NCBI RefSeq assembly: GCF_030973515.1 | Contig: NZ_JARGZA010000013.1 | Span: 32,388-96,387 of the forward strand | Length of the DNA stretch: 64,000 nt | From: Jannaschia maritima | GTDB taxonomy: Bacteria; Pseudomonadota; Alphaproteobacteria; Rhodobacterales; Rhodobacteraceae | Reading direction: 5' to 3' | Part shown: positions 10,575-20,703 of the stretch, piece after piece | Position numbering within the stretch: the first letter of the stretch is position 1 | How the letters are laid out: the number at the start of each line of letters is the position of its first letter | The notes under the pieces: model-generated | What the model was told of the DNA's origin: nothing | What the model saw: the letters and a program-made list of their open reading frames with translations, nothing else | Databases searched by the model: none | Position numbers and translations under genes: made by a program

Positions 10575-11031
10575 GGTCTATTTCTACCACCTCACCCGCC
10601 GCTCCGTCGCCGAAGGTCTGGCGATGCTGCTGGACCGCGCCCTGGCGCAGGGCTGGCGTGTCGCCGTACGCGGCAGAGACCTCGCGCGCCTCGAACGGCT
10701 CGACGCGGATCTGTGGGGCGGCCCGCCCGACGCGTTCCTCCCCCACGGGCTGGCGGGGGGCACGCACGACGACCGACAACCCGTCCTCTTGACGACCGCC
10801 GCCACCGCGACCGGCCGGGACTGCGTCATGACCATCGACGGGGCCGACCTGGACGCGGGCGAGCTGTCCGACCTCCGGCGCGCCTGCATCGTCTTCGACG
10901 GCATGGACGACGACGCGGTCCAGCACGCCCGCGGCCAATGGGCGGCGCTCAAGCGCGCCGGGATCGGCGCCCGCTACTGGTCGGAGGAATCCGGCAAGTG
11001 GGCGCAGAAGGCGACTGCGAACGTGGACTGA
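10564..11031 (+). CDS. holC: DNA polymerase III subunit chi
   Basis: Clamp-loader accessory subunit of 155 residues that links the polymerase to single-stranded-DNA-binding protein. It has the family features AEVYFYHLTRR at the start, GWRVAVRGRD near 35, PHGL, PVLLTT and a C-terminal KRAGIGARYWSEESGKWAQK. It starts inside pepA (11-base overlap), so it is probably translationally coupled to it. Confidence 0.92.
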
Positions 11032-11057
11032 CCCTCCGCCAGCGGGCATCGGATAGG

Positions 11058-11180
11058 CGATCCGCCCGGGCGGGACCCCGCTGCCCTCCATTGGAACGAT
11101 CATGCATCACGCAAGATCATCCCCAGACGGTGCCTTTGCGTATGTACGGGGGGTGTACGGGGGGTGCCCCCCACCATACG
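11058..11180 (-). repeat. Copy C of a GTAC-G-run non-coding element
   Basis: Non-coding element on the minus strand starting within about 10 bases of the retropepsin stop codon. It contains two tandem 11-base units (GTACGGGGGGT on the plus strand), then ACATACGCA, GGCACC, a GTTCC core, and a GC-rich palindrome around CCGCCCGGGCGG. The distance from CATACGCA to GTTCC is 47 bases, exactly as in copy A at 40.5 kb, although the sequence between has diverged. It fills most of the gap between convergent holC and the protease gene. Function is unknown. Confidence 0.65.
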
Positions 11181-11187
11181 GCGTCCC

Positions 11188-11781
11188 TCAGCGGGTCAGG
11201 CGCAGGACGTCGTTCTCGATCTCGATGCGTCCGAACGTCTGCAGGTACGACATCCCCAGCAGGCTCTGGCTCATCTCCCCGCCGTTCACGACGGCCCGCA
11301 CGTTTCGGTCCACCGCATCCCCCAGCCGCACCTCGTCCAGCACGACGTCTGCGGTCCGGACCTCGCCGTTCGCGGTCCGCGCCCTGCCGGAAAAGCGCAG
11401 CGATTCCAGATCGATGCCGGCACGTTCGGCGTCGTCGCGGGTCAGCACCATGTCGGTCGCGCCGGTGTCCACGACGAAGCGCACCGGCTCCCCCTCGACC
11501 CCCATTACCATGTGGTAATGCCCATCCCGCGACCGCGGCACCTCGATCGCCAGGCCCCCGTCGCCATCCACGACCACGGCTTGCCGCGGTGGCGCCATGA
11601 GTGACTGATCCTCCAGAAATATCCCCACCAACAGGGTAACCCCCGCGAAGATCGCGGCCCAGGTCAGCGCCATCCGAACCATCGCGCCCATCCGGTGTCT
11701 GTTCGCGAACAGGAACCCGAACGCGATCACCCCGCCCAGGAGCAGCCAATAGACTAGTTGCATGCCGTCGTCGGAACTCAT
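11188..11781 (-). CDS. Retropepsin-like aspartic protease (clan AA, TIGR02281 type)
   Basis: Membrane-anchored single-domain aspartic protease of 197 residues. Two membrane helices occupy about 8-25 and 33-53, and the soluble domain has one catalytic motif, VDTGATDMVLT near 104, followed by ADVVLDEVRLGD and a SLLGMSYL flap-end motif near 175. One active-site Asp per chain means it should act as a homodimer, as retropepsins do. Substrates in alphaproteobacteria are not established. It lies 29 bases downstream of the MarC gene on the same strand. Confidence 0.85.
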   Translation of the reverse strand: MSSDDGMQLVYWLLLGGVIAFGFLFANRHRMGAMVRMALTWAAIFAGVTLLVGIFLEDQSLMAPPRQAVVVDGDGGLAIEVPRSRDGHYHMVMGVEGEPVRFVVDTGATDMVLTRDDAERAGIDLESLRFSGRARTANGEVRTADVVLDEVRLGDAVDRNVRAVVNGGEMSQSLLGMSYLQTFGRIEIENDVLRLTR

Positions 11782-11810
11782 GTCCCCCTAGATAGGGGAG
11801 GGGGCGGCGA

Positions 11811-12413
11811 TCACCAGATGGCCAGCACGCCGTCCAAGACGAACTGGACCGACAGCGCCGCCAGCAGCATCCCCAGCAAGCGCGTGACGACGTTGATGCC
11901 CACGCGTCCCAACGCCCGCTCCATCGGCGCGGCCAACTGGAACAGCACCAGGCAGACGCCGAGCACGGCCAGCATGACCCCCACCGCGGACGCGACGTTC
12001 ATCGCGTCGCCCCCGTCCGTTAGGAGGATCATCGTGGCGATGGCCCCGGGCCCCGCGATCAGCGGCAGCGCCAGGGGGAACACGGACGGGTCGTCCACGA
12101 CCACGTCGCGGTTGCCGTCCCGCCGTTCCTGGCGCCGCTCGAACAGCATCTCCAGGGCAGTCAGGAACAAAAGCAAACCGCCCGCGATGCGGAACGCGGG
12201 CATCGAGATGCCGAGGAATCCGAGCAGTGATTCCCCCGACACGGCGAACACCACGAGGATCAGCGCGGACAGGCCGAGCGCACGAAACGCGATGGCGTTG
12301 CGCGCACGTGCGGACAGGCCCGCGGTCAGCGCCGCGAAGATGGGCGTCAGGCCGATCGGGTCGATGACCACGAACAGGGCCGTGAATGCCGTCAATGCTT
12401 CCGCCGCGCTCAT
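11811..12413 (-). CDS. MarC family integral membrane protein
   Basis: Inner-membrane protein of 200 residues with six predicted helices. Family-typical segments are FVVIDPIGLTPIF near residue 14, a G-rich second half, and LPLIAGPGAIATMILL near 113. MarC proteins have no proven transport substrate; the old link to multiple antibiotic resistance was not upheld. The ATG overlaps the ABC-F stop codon by 4 bases, so the two genes are probably co-translated. Confidence 0.9.
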   Translation of the reverse strand: MSAAEALTAFTALFVVIDPIGLTPIFAALTAGLSARARNAIAFRALGLSALILVVFAVSGESLLGFLGISMPAFRIAGGLLLFLTALEMLFERRQERRDGNRDVVVDDPSVFPLALPLIAGPGAIATMILLTDGGDAMNVASAVGVMLAVLGVCLVLFQLAAPMERALGRVGINVVTRLLGMLLAALSVQFVLDGVLAIW

Positions 12414-14257
12414 GCCTCGGCCCGCTCCAGCGCCTCCGCCGCACGAATCCACAGGGCTTCCGCCCGGTCGGAGGCGTCCATCACCTCCGCGTATTTCTTG
12501 TTCCAAACCTCCAACTGACCGGCATTGCCATCCTCGTACAGGACGGGGTCGGCCAGCTTCTTCGCAAGCTTGTCACGCATTCCCTCGATCTTCTCGACGC
12601 GAGCTTCGCAGCGACGGACCTCGGCGCGCAACTCCAGGATCTCGTCGCGCGAAGCCTTCCGCCGATCGGCTTTCGGCTTGGCGGGCCTGCTGGGTTTTCC
12701 ATCCGACAGCAGCATCGCGCGATAGGTTTCGAGATCCCCGTCGTAGGGCTTCACCGTGCCCTCGCCGACCAGCCACAGACGGTCCGCGACCATCGACAGC
12801 AGATGCATGTCGTGACTGACGAGCACGACCGCACCGTCATAGGTCGTCAGCGCCTCCACCAACGCTTCCCTGGATTCGATGTCCAAGTGATTGGTCGGCT
12901 CGTCGAGGATCAGAAGGTGCGGCGCGTCCAGCGTGGCCAGCAGGAGCGACAGCCGCGCCTTCTGCCCGCCCGACAGGCGCGCGACTTCGACCTCCGCTTG
13001 GTCGGCACCCAGGCCAAACCCAGCCAAGCGCGCACGTAAGCGGGCGGGTGTCTCGTTCGGACGTTCCCGCTGGATATGCTGGAGTGGCGTTTCGTCCAGG
13101 TGCAGTTCGTCAACCTGATGCTGGGCGAAGTAGCCGATCCTTAGCTTGCCGCTGGCATGGCGCTGCCCGCTGGCGGGATAAAGCTTGTTCGACAACAGCT
13201 TGGAAAGCGTGGATTTTCCTTCTCCGTTCCGACCCAGCAAGGCGATGCGATCGTCCTGATCGAGACGCAGGTCAAGCCGTCGGAGCACGGGATCGCCGCC
13301 GTAGCCCACGGCCGCCCCCTCCAACCGCAGGATGGGAGGCGACAGTTCGTCGGGCGCCGGGAAGGTGAAGACCGTTCGGGCCGCATCCTCGGGCGCGCGG
13401 ATCGTCTCCATCCGTTCGATGGCCTTCAGCCGGGATTGCGCTTGCTTCGCCTTGCTGGCCTTCGCGCGGAACCGGTCCACGAAGGCCTGCATGTGCGCCT
13501 TCGCGGCCTCCTGCTTCGCGGCCGCCGCCGCTTGCTGCATCCGGCGTTCCCGCCGCTGCCGGGCGAACTGGTCGTAGGGACCGGCATAGGTGGTGAGGGT
13601 CCGATCCTCCAGATGCAGGATCGTGTCGACGGCGCGGTTCAACAGGCCGCGATCGTGGCTGATGATGATGACGGTGTGGGGGTAGGCGGCGAGATAGCGT
13701 TCCAGCCACAGCGCGCCTTCCAGGTCGAGGTAATTGGTCGGCTCGTCCAGCAGCAGGAGGTCGGGCTGTGCGAACAGGACGCCCGCCAGGGCGACCCGCA
13801 TACGCCAGCCCCCTGAAAAGTCCCCCGTGGGTTGCGCCTGCGCCGCCTCGTCGAAGCCCAGGCCCTTCAGGATCGTCGCGGCCCGCGCTTCGGCCGACCA
13901 GGCGTCTATGTCGGTCAGACGAGTCTGCACGGCCGCGATGCGGGCAGGATCCGTCGCGATTTCGGCCTCGGCCATCAGTTCGGCCCGTTCCGCATGGGCC
14001 TCCAGCACGGTGTCTATCAGGTTCTTGTCCGATGCCGGTGCCTCCTGCGCGACGCCGCCGATCCGCGCGCGGACGGGCAGGTCGATGCGGCCCCCATCCA
14101 GCGTCAGCTCCCCTCGGATCAGACGGAACAGGGTCGTCTTGCCGGTGCCGTTGCGGCCGACCAGCCCAACCTTGTGCCCGTCGGGAATGGTCGCGGACGC
14201 TCCTTCGAACAGGGGCCGCCCCGCCACGGAATAGGAGATATCGGTGATCTGAAGCAT
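12410..14257 (-). CDS. ABC-F family ATPase (Uup/YheS-like)
   Basis: Soluble duplicated ATPase of 615 residues that belongs to the ribosome-associated ABC-F group. Each half has a Walker A (GRNGTGKTT near 34 and GRNGEGKST near 335), a signature (FSGGWRMR and LSGGQKAR) and a Walker B (LLLLDEPTNYLD and LLILDEPTNHLD). The linker between halves is highly charged and Ala/Lys-rich (about 235-295), and a basic coiled-coil C-terminal tail follows 540. No membrane segment is present, so it is not a transporter. It is divergent from ndk. Confidence 0.93.
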   Translation of the reverse strand: MLQITDISYSVAGRPLFEGASATIPDGHKVGLVGRNGTGKTTLFRLIRGELTLDGGRIDLPVRARIGGVAQEAPASDKNLIDTVLEAHAERAELMAEAEIATDPARIAAVQTRLTDIDAWSAEARAATILKGLGFDEAAQAQPTGDFSGGWRMRVALAGVLFAQPDLLLLDEPTNYLDLEGALWLERYLAAYPHTVIIISHDRGLLNRAVDTILHLEDRTLTTYAGPYDQFARQRRERRMQQAAAAAKQEAAKAHMQAFVDRFRAKASKAKQAQSRLKAIERMETIRAPEDAARTVFTFPAPDELSPPILRLEGAAVGYGGDPVLRRLDLRLDQDDRIALLGRNGEGKSTLSKLLSNKLYPASGQRHASGKLRIGYFAQHQVDELHLDETPLQHIQRERPNETPARLRARLAGFGLGADQAEVEVARLSGGQKARLSLLLATLDAPHLLILDEPTNHLDIESREALVEALTTYDGAVVLVSHDMHLLSMVADRLWLVGEGTVKPYDGDLETYRAMLLSDGKPSRPAKPKADRRKASRDEILELRAEVRRCEARVEKIEGMRDKLAKKLADPVLYEDGNAGQLEVWNKKYAEVMDASDRAEALWIRAAEALERAEA

Positions 14258-14373
14258 GGCCGTGCCACTGCGCCGGGGCGCGCGCGGCGTCAACACCGGC
14301 GCGGGCGGTTCCCTTCGTCCGACACGGGTGCTAGGCGCCCGCGCGAACTCACCCTTTATTCGGAGCGAAGCCC

Positions 14374-14796
14374 ATGGCCGTCCAACGCACCTTTTCCATC
14401 ATCAAGCCCGACGCGACGAAGCGGAACCTGACGGGCGCCATCATCGAGAAGTTCGAGGAAGCCGGCCTGCGGGTCGTCGCGTCCAAGCGGATCAAATTGT
14501 CCAAGGAGCAGGCGGGCCAATTCTATGCCGTGCACAAGGAACGCCCCTTCTTCGACGAGCTGACGACGTTCATGGCGTCCGAGCCGATCGTGGTGCAGGT
14601 GCTGGAAGGCGAGGACGCCATCGCGAAGAACCGCGAAGTGATGGGTGCGACCAATCCGGCGGAGGCCGCCGACGGCACCATCCGCAAGGAGTACGCGCTG
14701 TCGATCGGGGAGAACTCCGTTCACGGCTCCGACGCTCCGGAAACGGCGGCGGAGGAGATCCAGTTCTTCTTCTCCGACCTCGAAATCGTAGGCTGA
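14374..14796 (+). CDS. ndk: Nucleoside diphosphate kinase
   Basis: Enzyme of 140 residues that transfers the gamma phosphate of ATP to other nucleoside diphosphates. The phosphorylated histidine lies in the motif [18 protein letters not shown] near residue 117, and the N-terminal [11 protein letters not shown] is standard. It is monocistronic by position, divergent from the ABC-F gene, an arrangement often seen in related bacteria. Confidence 0.97.
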   Translation: MAVQRTFSIIKPDATKRNLTGAIIEKFEEAGLRVVASKRIKLSKEQAGQFYAVHKERPFFDELTTFMASEPIVVQVLEGEDAIAKNREVMGATNPAEAADGTIRKEYALSIGENSVHGSDAPETAAEEIQFFFSDLEIVG

Positions 14797-14950
14797 TCCG
14801 GCTGGCCTGCGTGCCGGGCCAAACCCGGTACCATGCAGGTCTCATGAATGCAGTCCGACATGCGCGCCGCGGGCGGCCCCTCGTGCCGCTCGCCTCGTTT
14901 CGGGCCGTGCCGGTGTTGCCCGTCGCGACCACCGGGCGTAGCGGCGTCCC

Positions 14951-16324
14951 ATGATCCCGCTTCGCATCCACATGACCCGGACGCTCACGCTTGGATTGCC
15001 ACTCGTGGGCAGTCAGGTCGCGCAGATGTTGATCGGCTTGACCGACACGCTGATGCTGGGCCGCTATTCCGTGCCCGCGCTGGCTGCGGGAACCCTAGGC
15101 GCGACGTTCTTCTTCACGTTGTTCTTGCTGACTTCGGGCTTCGCCTATGGGATCATAGGTCTGTCGTCGGACGCGGCGGGGCGGGGCGACGAACGCGGCG
15201 TGCGACGCGCGGCGCGGATGGGCCTGTGGCTGGCCGTGCTCGCCGGACTGGCCGCGATGCCGATCATGTTCCTGTCCGGTCCGATCCTCACGGCGCTCGG
15301 GCAGCCGGCCGACGTGGTGATTCAGGCGGAGGCCTATCTCCGCATCGTCGCCCTCGGCCTCGTCCCAGCACTGTTCACGGTGACGATCCGATCGCATCTC
15401 TCCGCGCTCGAACGCACCCGGATCGTGTTATGGGTCACGCTGGCGGGCGTCGCGTTGAACGTGGGGCTGAACGCGATCCTGATCTTCGGCGCCGGTCCGT
15501 TCCCCGAACTGGGCGTGCGTGGCGCGGCATGGGCCAGCGTGGGCGTCAACGTCGCGATGGGCGCGATGCTCGCCCTCTATGCGGCACGGGGTCCCGGCAT
15601 GGCCCGGTGGGAACTGTTCCGCAACCCGCTGCGGCCCGACTGGCAGGCGTTCGGCCAAGTGTTCCGCCTGGGTTGGCCGATCGGTCTGACGCATGTATCG
15701 GAGTCGGGACTGTTCGCGGCCTCGGCCCTGATGATGGGCAATCTGGGCACTCGTGAATTGGCCGCGCACGGCATCGCGATCCAGATCGCGGGGGCGACGT
15801 TCATGGTGCATCTCGGCCTGTCGCAGGCCGCGACCGTCCGGGTCGGCCGCTATGCCGGACAAGGCGATCGGGGCGGGCTGCGCGATGCGGCGGTGGCCGC
15901 GTTCGCGCTATCGGGCATCGCGGTGGCGCTTGCCATGGCCCTCTATTGGTTCGCGGGCGGGACGATGGTGGGGGCGTTCCTGGATCCGGGGGACCCGCAG
16001 GCGGCGACGATCCTGTCGCTCGGCGTGGGGCTGTTGCTGGTCGCGGGCCTGTTCCAACTGGTCGATGCGGGTCAGGTCATGGCCCTGGGCTGCCTGCGTG
16101 GATTGCAGGACACAAAGCGGCCGATGATCTATGCGGTGCTCGCCTATTGGGGGTGCGGGATCCCGGTCAGCTATCTGTTCGGCTTCCACACCGCGTTGGG
16201 TGCCTATGGGGTATGGTTGGGACTATGCGTCGGATTGGCCGTCGCGGCGATCCTGCTGACGGTCCGGTTCTGGCGCCTCGTCGCGGACCGGGATGCTCGT
16301 CCCATCCGGCTGGGAAGCGTCTGA
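14951..16324 (+). CDS. MATE family efflux transporter
   Basis: Inner-membrane cation-coupled drug/toxin exporter of 457 residues with twelve predicted helices arranged as two homologous halves (LGLPLVGSQVAQMLIGLTDT at the start of the first half and LGWPIGLTHVSESGLFA at the start of the second). Asn/Gln-containing helix residues and the MMGNLGT segment match the NorM/DinF-type families. An ATG seven codons further in is an alternative start. Substrate cannot be told from sequence. It stands alone between ndk and the convergent aminotransferase. Confidence 0.92.
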   Translation: MIPLRIHMTRTLTLGLPLVGSQVAQMLIGLTDTLMLGRYSVPALAAGTLGATFFFTLFLLTSGFAYGIIGLSSDAAGRGDERGVRRAARMGLWLAVLAGLAAMPIMFLSGPILTALGQPADVVIQAEAYLRIVALGLVPALFTVTIRSHLSALERTRIVLWVTLAGVALNVGLNAILIFGAGPFPELGVRGAAWASVGVNVAMGAMLALYAARGPGMARWELFRNPLRPDWQAFGQVFRLGWPIGLTHVSESGLFAASALMMGNLGTRELAAHGIAIQIAGATFMVHLGLSQAATVRVGRYAGQGDRGGLRDAAVAAFALSGIAVALAMALYWFAGGTMVGAFLDPGDPQAATILSLGVGLLLVAGLFQLVDAGQVMALGCLRGLQDTKRPMIYAVLAYWGCGIPVSYLFGFHTALGAYGVWLGLCVGLAVAAILLTVRFWRLVADRDARPIRLGSV

Positions 16325-16402
16325 GTCTCCGTCTCCCACAATGTCGGCATGAACGCCTCCGCGGACTGCCGATGGTCGCCCGTCCGCCCCATCGCGGGCC
16401 CG

Positions 16403-17644
<1,242 letters not shown>

Positions 17645-17682
17645 CTAGGGTGCCCCCGACCCAGGATCAAGGAGCGTGAGCG

Positions 17683-18060
17683 ATGCCGGACCAGGCCGCG
17701 GATGACGATTGGTACGATCCCGAAGCCACGACGTTCGGCGATCGGCTGACGGGCGCGCGCGAGGCGGCGGGCCTGACCCAAGCCGAGTTGGCCGACCGGC
17801 TCGGCGTCTCGTCGGAGACCGTTGGGGCATGGGAATCCGATCGCGCCGAGCCGCGCGCCGATCGCGTGTCGCGCTTGGCGGGCATGCTGAACGTGTCCTT
17901 GATGTGGCTGCTGACGGGCGTGGGCGAGGGGACGGTCGCGGGGACGGACGATGCCAGCCTGCTGGAAGCCGTCATCAGGGCGCACAAGGACGCCGCGCTC
18001 TTGTCCGACCGCCTGAGAGTTTTGGAAGATCGGCTCCGCGAACGCCTGGGGGTCGAATGA
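17683..18060 (+). CDS. XRE family helix-turn-helix regulator
   Basis: Small DNA-binding protein of 125 residues. The helix-turn-helix is at about 20-75 (FGDRLTGAREAAGLTQAELA, then LGVSSETVGAWESDRAEPR), and the C-terminus is a short charged helix that may dimerise. It overlaps sdhE by 4 bases (ATGA). Co-transcription with sdhE does not reveal its targets. Confidence 0.88.
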   Translation: MPDQAADDDWYDPEATTFGDRLTGAREAAGLTQAELADRLGVSSETVGAWESDRAEPRADRVSRLAGMLNVSLMWLLTGVGEGTVAGTDDASLLEAVIRAHKDAALLSDRLRVLEDRLRERLGVE

Positions 18061-18329
18061 CCGACGATCGAGAGGATCGCGCCACGCGCCTGCGCCGCCT
18101 GCGCCTGCGATCCTGGCGGCGGGGCATCCGCGAGATGGATCTGATCCTGGGGGGCTACGCGGACGAGCACCTCGACGGGATGGTACCGGACGAGGTCGAC
18201 GTGTACGAAGCGGCCTTGGGCGAAGCCGATCACGACCTTCTGAACTGGGTCACCGGGCGCGACGCGCCACCTCCGCGATACGCGCAGCTGATGGCCGCGC
18301 TGAACCGACGCGCGGCACGATCCCGCTGA
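18057..18329 (+). CDS. sdhE: FAD assembly factor SdhE (succinate dehydrogenase)
   Basis: Protein of 90 residues that promotes covalent flavin attachment to SdhA. The family motif RGxxE appears as WRRGIREMD near residue 20, followed by YADEHLDG and a C-terminal LLNWVTGRDAPP. The ATG lies in the 4-base overlap with the XRE regulator stop. The sdh genes themselves are not in the window. Confidence 0.92.
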   Translation: MTDDREDRATRLRRLRLRSWRRGIREMDLILGGYADEHLDGMVPDEVDVYEAALGEADHDLLNWVTGRDAPPPRYAQLMAALNRRAARSR

Positions 18330-18396
18330 CTTTACGCTTTGTTGGGATTTTTCTGCGACGACATGCGCCAACGTCGCCGCGAAAGGTCTGCCACCC

Positions 18397-18894
18397 ATGA
18401 GCCGCTTGGACAACATTCAACCGAGGAACGCGCCGGACTTCATGTCCGGATACCTCGATTCCCTCCAATTAGTGGAGCGCCTGCATCGCCTGCTGCTGGA
18501 CGTCATCAAGGACGAGTTCGAACGCTTGTCCATCCTCGAGATCAACGCCGTCCAGGGGCTGTTGCTGTTCAACATCGCCGACAACGAGGTGACGGCGGGC
18601 GAGCTGAAGAGCCGTGGCTACTACCAAGGTTCGAACGTCAGCTACAACCTGAAGAAGCTCGTCGATCTGGGATACATGCACCACCAGCGTTGCGAGATCG
18701 ACCGCCGTGCCGTGCGCGTCCGCCTGACGGAGAAGGGGCGCGACGTCCGCGACGCGGTCGCCGACCTGTTCCAGCGCCACGCCGACGGGATCCGCCACAC
18801 CGGCGTCCTGTCCGATGCCGGTCTCGTCGAGATCGTATCCACCCTTCGTCGCGTGGAACGGTATTGGAGCGATCAGATACGGTACATCTACTGA
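18397..18894 (+). CDS. MarR-type winged-helix regulator, LdtR-like
   Basis: Transcription regulator of 165 residues. The winged helix spans about 45-125, with recognition helix NVSYNLKKLVDLGYM and wing residues RRAVRVRLTEKG. The sequence pattern (LLFNIADNEVTAGELKSRGY, with YYQGSNVSYN) matches the LdtR/VisR-type alphaproteobacterial MarR proteins, which in rhizobia regulate L,D-transpeptidase and stress tolerance; that link is family knowledge and is not shown here. No obvious target lies next to it. An AT-rich promoter-like stretch (CTTTACGCTTTGTTGGGATTT) precedes it. Confidence 0.82.
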   Translation: MSRLDNIQPRNAPDFMSGYLDSLQLVERLHRLLLDVIKDEFERLSILEINAVQGLLLFNIADNEVTAGELKSRGYYQGSNVSYNLKKLVDLGYMHHQRCEIDRRAVRVRLTEKGRDVRDAVADLFQRHADGIRHTGVLSDAGLVEIVSTLRRVERYWSDQIRYIY

Positions 18895-19276
18895 ACCCAG
18901 AACGGTAGTGGCTGGTGAAGATTGGACTGACTGTTGTCTCTGAACTGCGAGCGGGCCTCCTGTAAATGACGTCGTGACCAAGGAGAAGCTTCGGCGTAGG
19001 CGGGAGCGTCACGAGATCGAGGTGGAGGAACTGCGCACCGATACCGTGCCGGTGCTGCGCGAAGCGCGATCTCCTTCGACGATGCCCGCAGCCCTCGTGA
19101 TCGCGTTCGTCGGGCTCTGGTCGCCGTCGCCGTCGAACTGACGCCGCTTCGCAGGCTTTCCTCGGCGCCGCTTGCACCCCCAACCAACGATCCCTAGAAG
19201 GGCGCGGATTTCATCGCCCGGGCCGGGTCCTACCGGCGATCCCCCGGGCGGCCATACGCCCCCGAGGATGCTCTAC
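18895..19276. other. Intergenic stretch with possible decayed coding remnants
   Basis: A 382-base gap before trigger factor. From a GTG at 18974 a short frame reads KEKLRRRRERHEIEVEELR and then drifts into low-complexity Ser/Pro and stops at about 19141. A second frame through the same DNA (AISFDDARSPRDRVRRALVA) also looks protein-like, so a small frameshifted gene is possible. No RNA gene was recognised. The trigger-factor promoter must lie in the last part. Confidence 0.3.
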
Positions 19277-20605
19277 ATGCAAGTCACCGAGACGCTGAAC
19301 GAAGGCCTCAAGCGCGCCTATTCCATTACCGTGCCCGCCTCCGAGCTCGACGCGAAGGTGGACGCGAAGCTGGCAGAAGCGCAGCCCACCGTCGAGATGA
19401 AGGGATTTCGCAAGGGTAAAGTGCCGATGGCGCTACTGAAGAAGCAGTTCGGTCTGCGCCTGATGGGCGAGGCGATGCAGGAGAGCATCGACGGCGCCAT
19501 GTCCAAGCATTTCGAGGAGACGGGCGACCGCCCCGCGATGCAGCCCAAGGTCGAAATGGCGAACCAGGACTGGAAGCCTGGCGATGACGTCGCGGTCGCC
19601 CTGTCCTACGAGGCGCTGCCCGACGTGCCGGAGGTCGACTTCTCCGACGTGGCGATCGAACGCCTGGTGGTCAAGCCAGCCGAGTCCGATCTGGACGAGG
19701 CTTTGAAGTCACTAGCATCCTCTGCCCAGACCTTCGAGGCAAAGGACGGTGCAGCGGAGGACGGCGATCAGGTCGTGATCGACTTCAAGGGGTCGGTCGA
19801 CGGCGAGTACTTCGAAGGCGGCACCGCCGAGGATTATCCCCTGGTCCTGGGATCGAACAGCTTCATCCCTGGCTTCGAGGCACAGCTCGCCGGCGCAACG
19901 GCCGGCGACGAGAAGGTCGTCGAAGTCACCTTCCCGGAGGATTATCAAGCGGAGAACCTGGCTGGGAAGCAGGCCAGGTTCGAATGCAAAGTGAAGGAGG
20001 TGAAGGCCCCCGCGGAGGCCGCGTTGGACGACGAGTTGGCGAAGCGCTTCGGTGCCGAGGATCTGAATGCGTTGAAGGGTCAGATCGCCGAACGTCTGAA
20101 GGCCGAGTACGCCGGCGCGGCGCGCCAAGTCGTCAAGCGTCGTCTGCTCGACCAACTCGACGGGAAGGTCGATTTCGATCTGCCCCCGAGCCTGCTGCAG
20201 GCGGAGGCCGATCAGATCGCTCATCAGTTGTGGCATGAGGAGAACCCCGACGTTCAGGGCCACGACCACGACAAGATCGAGCCGACGGAGGAACACACCA
20301 AGCTGGCCGAACGCCGCGTCCGATTGGGTCTACTGCTGGCCGAACTGGGTCAGAAGGCGGAAGTCACGGTCTCCGATCAAGAGATGACGCAAGCGATCAT
20401 GCAGCAGGCGCGACAGTATCCCGGCCAGGAGCGGGAGTTCTTCGAGTTCATTCAGAAGAATCCCCAGGCCGCCCAACAAGTCCGCGCGCCATTGTTCGAG
20501 GACAAGGTCATCGACCACATCCTCGATCAGGCTGAGGTCACCGACAGGACCGTCAGCAAGGAGGAGCTGCAGGCCGAGTTGGAGAAGCTCGAAGAGGACG
20601 CTTAG
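19277..20605 (+). CDS. tig: Trigger factor
   Basis: Ribosome-associated chaperone and peptidyl-prolyl isomerase of 442 residues. The ribosome-binding N-domain carries the loop [10 protein letters not shown] near residue 40, the FKBP domain follows at about 150-250 ([16 protein letters not shown]), and the C-terminal arms are rich in Glu/Lys helices. The ATG at 19277 matches the usual MQV start; an ATG three codons earlier is possible. In many bacteria tig precedes clpP-clpX, but here a sugar dehydrogenase gene faces it. Confidence 0.96.
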   Translation: MQVTETLNEGLKRAYSITVPASELDAKVDAKLAEAQPTVEMKGFRKGKVPMALLKKQFGLRLMGEAMQESIDGAMSKHFEETGDRPAMQPKVEMANQDWKPGDDVAVALSYEALPDVPEVDFSDVAIERLVVKPAESDLDEALKSLASSAQTFEAKDGAAEDGDQVVIDFKGSVDGEYFEGGTAEDYPLVLGSNSFIPGFEAQLAGATAGDEKVVEVTFPEDYQAENLAGKQARFECKVKEVKAPAEAALDDELAKRFGAEDLNALKGQIAERLKAEYAGAARQVVKRRLLDQLDGKVDFDLPPSLLQAEADQIAHQLWHEENPDVQGHDHDKIEPTEEHTKLAERRVRLGLLLAELGQKAEVTVSDQEMTQAIMQQARQYPGQEREFFEFIQKNPQAAQQVRAPLFEDKVIDHILDQAEVTDRTVSKEELQAELEKLEEDA

Positions 20606-20630
20606 CTGGCACTTTGATTAGCAGGGGAAG

Positions 20631-20652
20631 CCCCCTCGCGCAAAGCGGGGGG
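20631..20652. terminator. Hairpin after trigger factor
   Basis: Stem of eight pairs (CCCCTCGC against GCGGGGGG, one G-U) with a GCAAA-type loop, 26 bases past the tig stop and before the convergent dehydrogenase. The tail is AATTAC and not a T-run, so efficiency is uncertain. Confidence 0.5.
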
Positions 20653-20703
20653 AATTACGGTCGCCAGATCGTTCGCGCGACGTTCGGGCGGATCCGGCTC
20701 GAG

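Noticed and set aside
14797..14950. GCCGGGCCAAACCCGGTACC after ndk considered as a terminator.
   Set aside because: The stem is short (about five pairs) and has no T-run; too weak to call.
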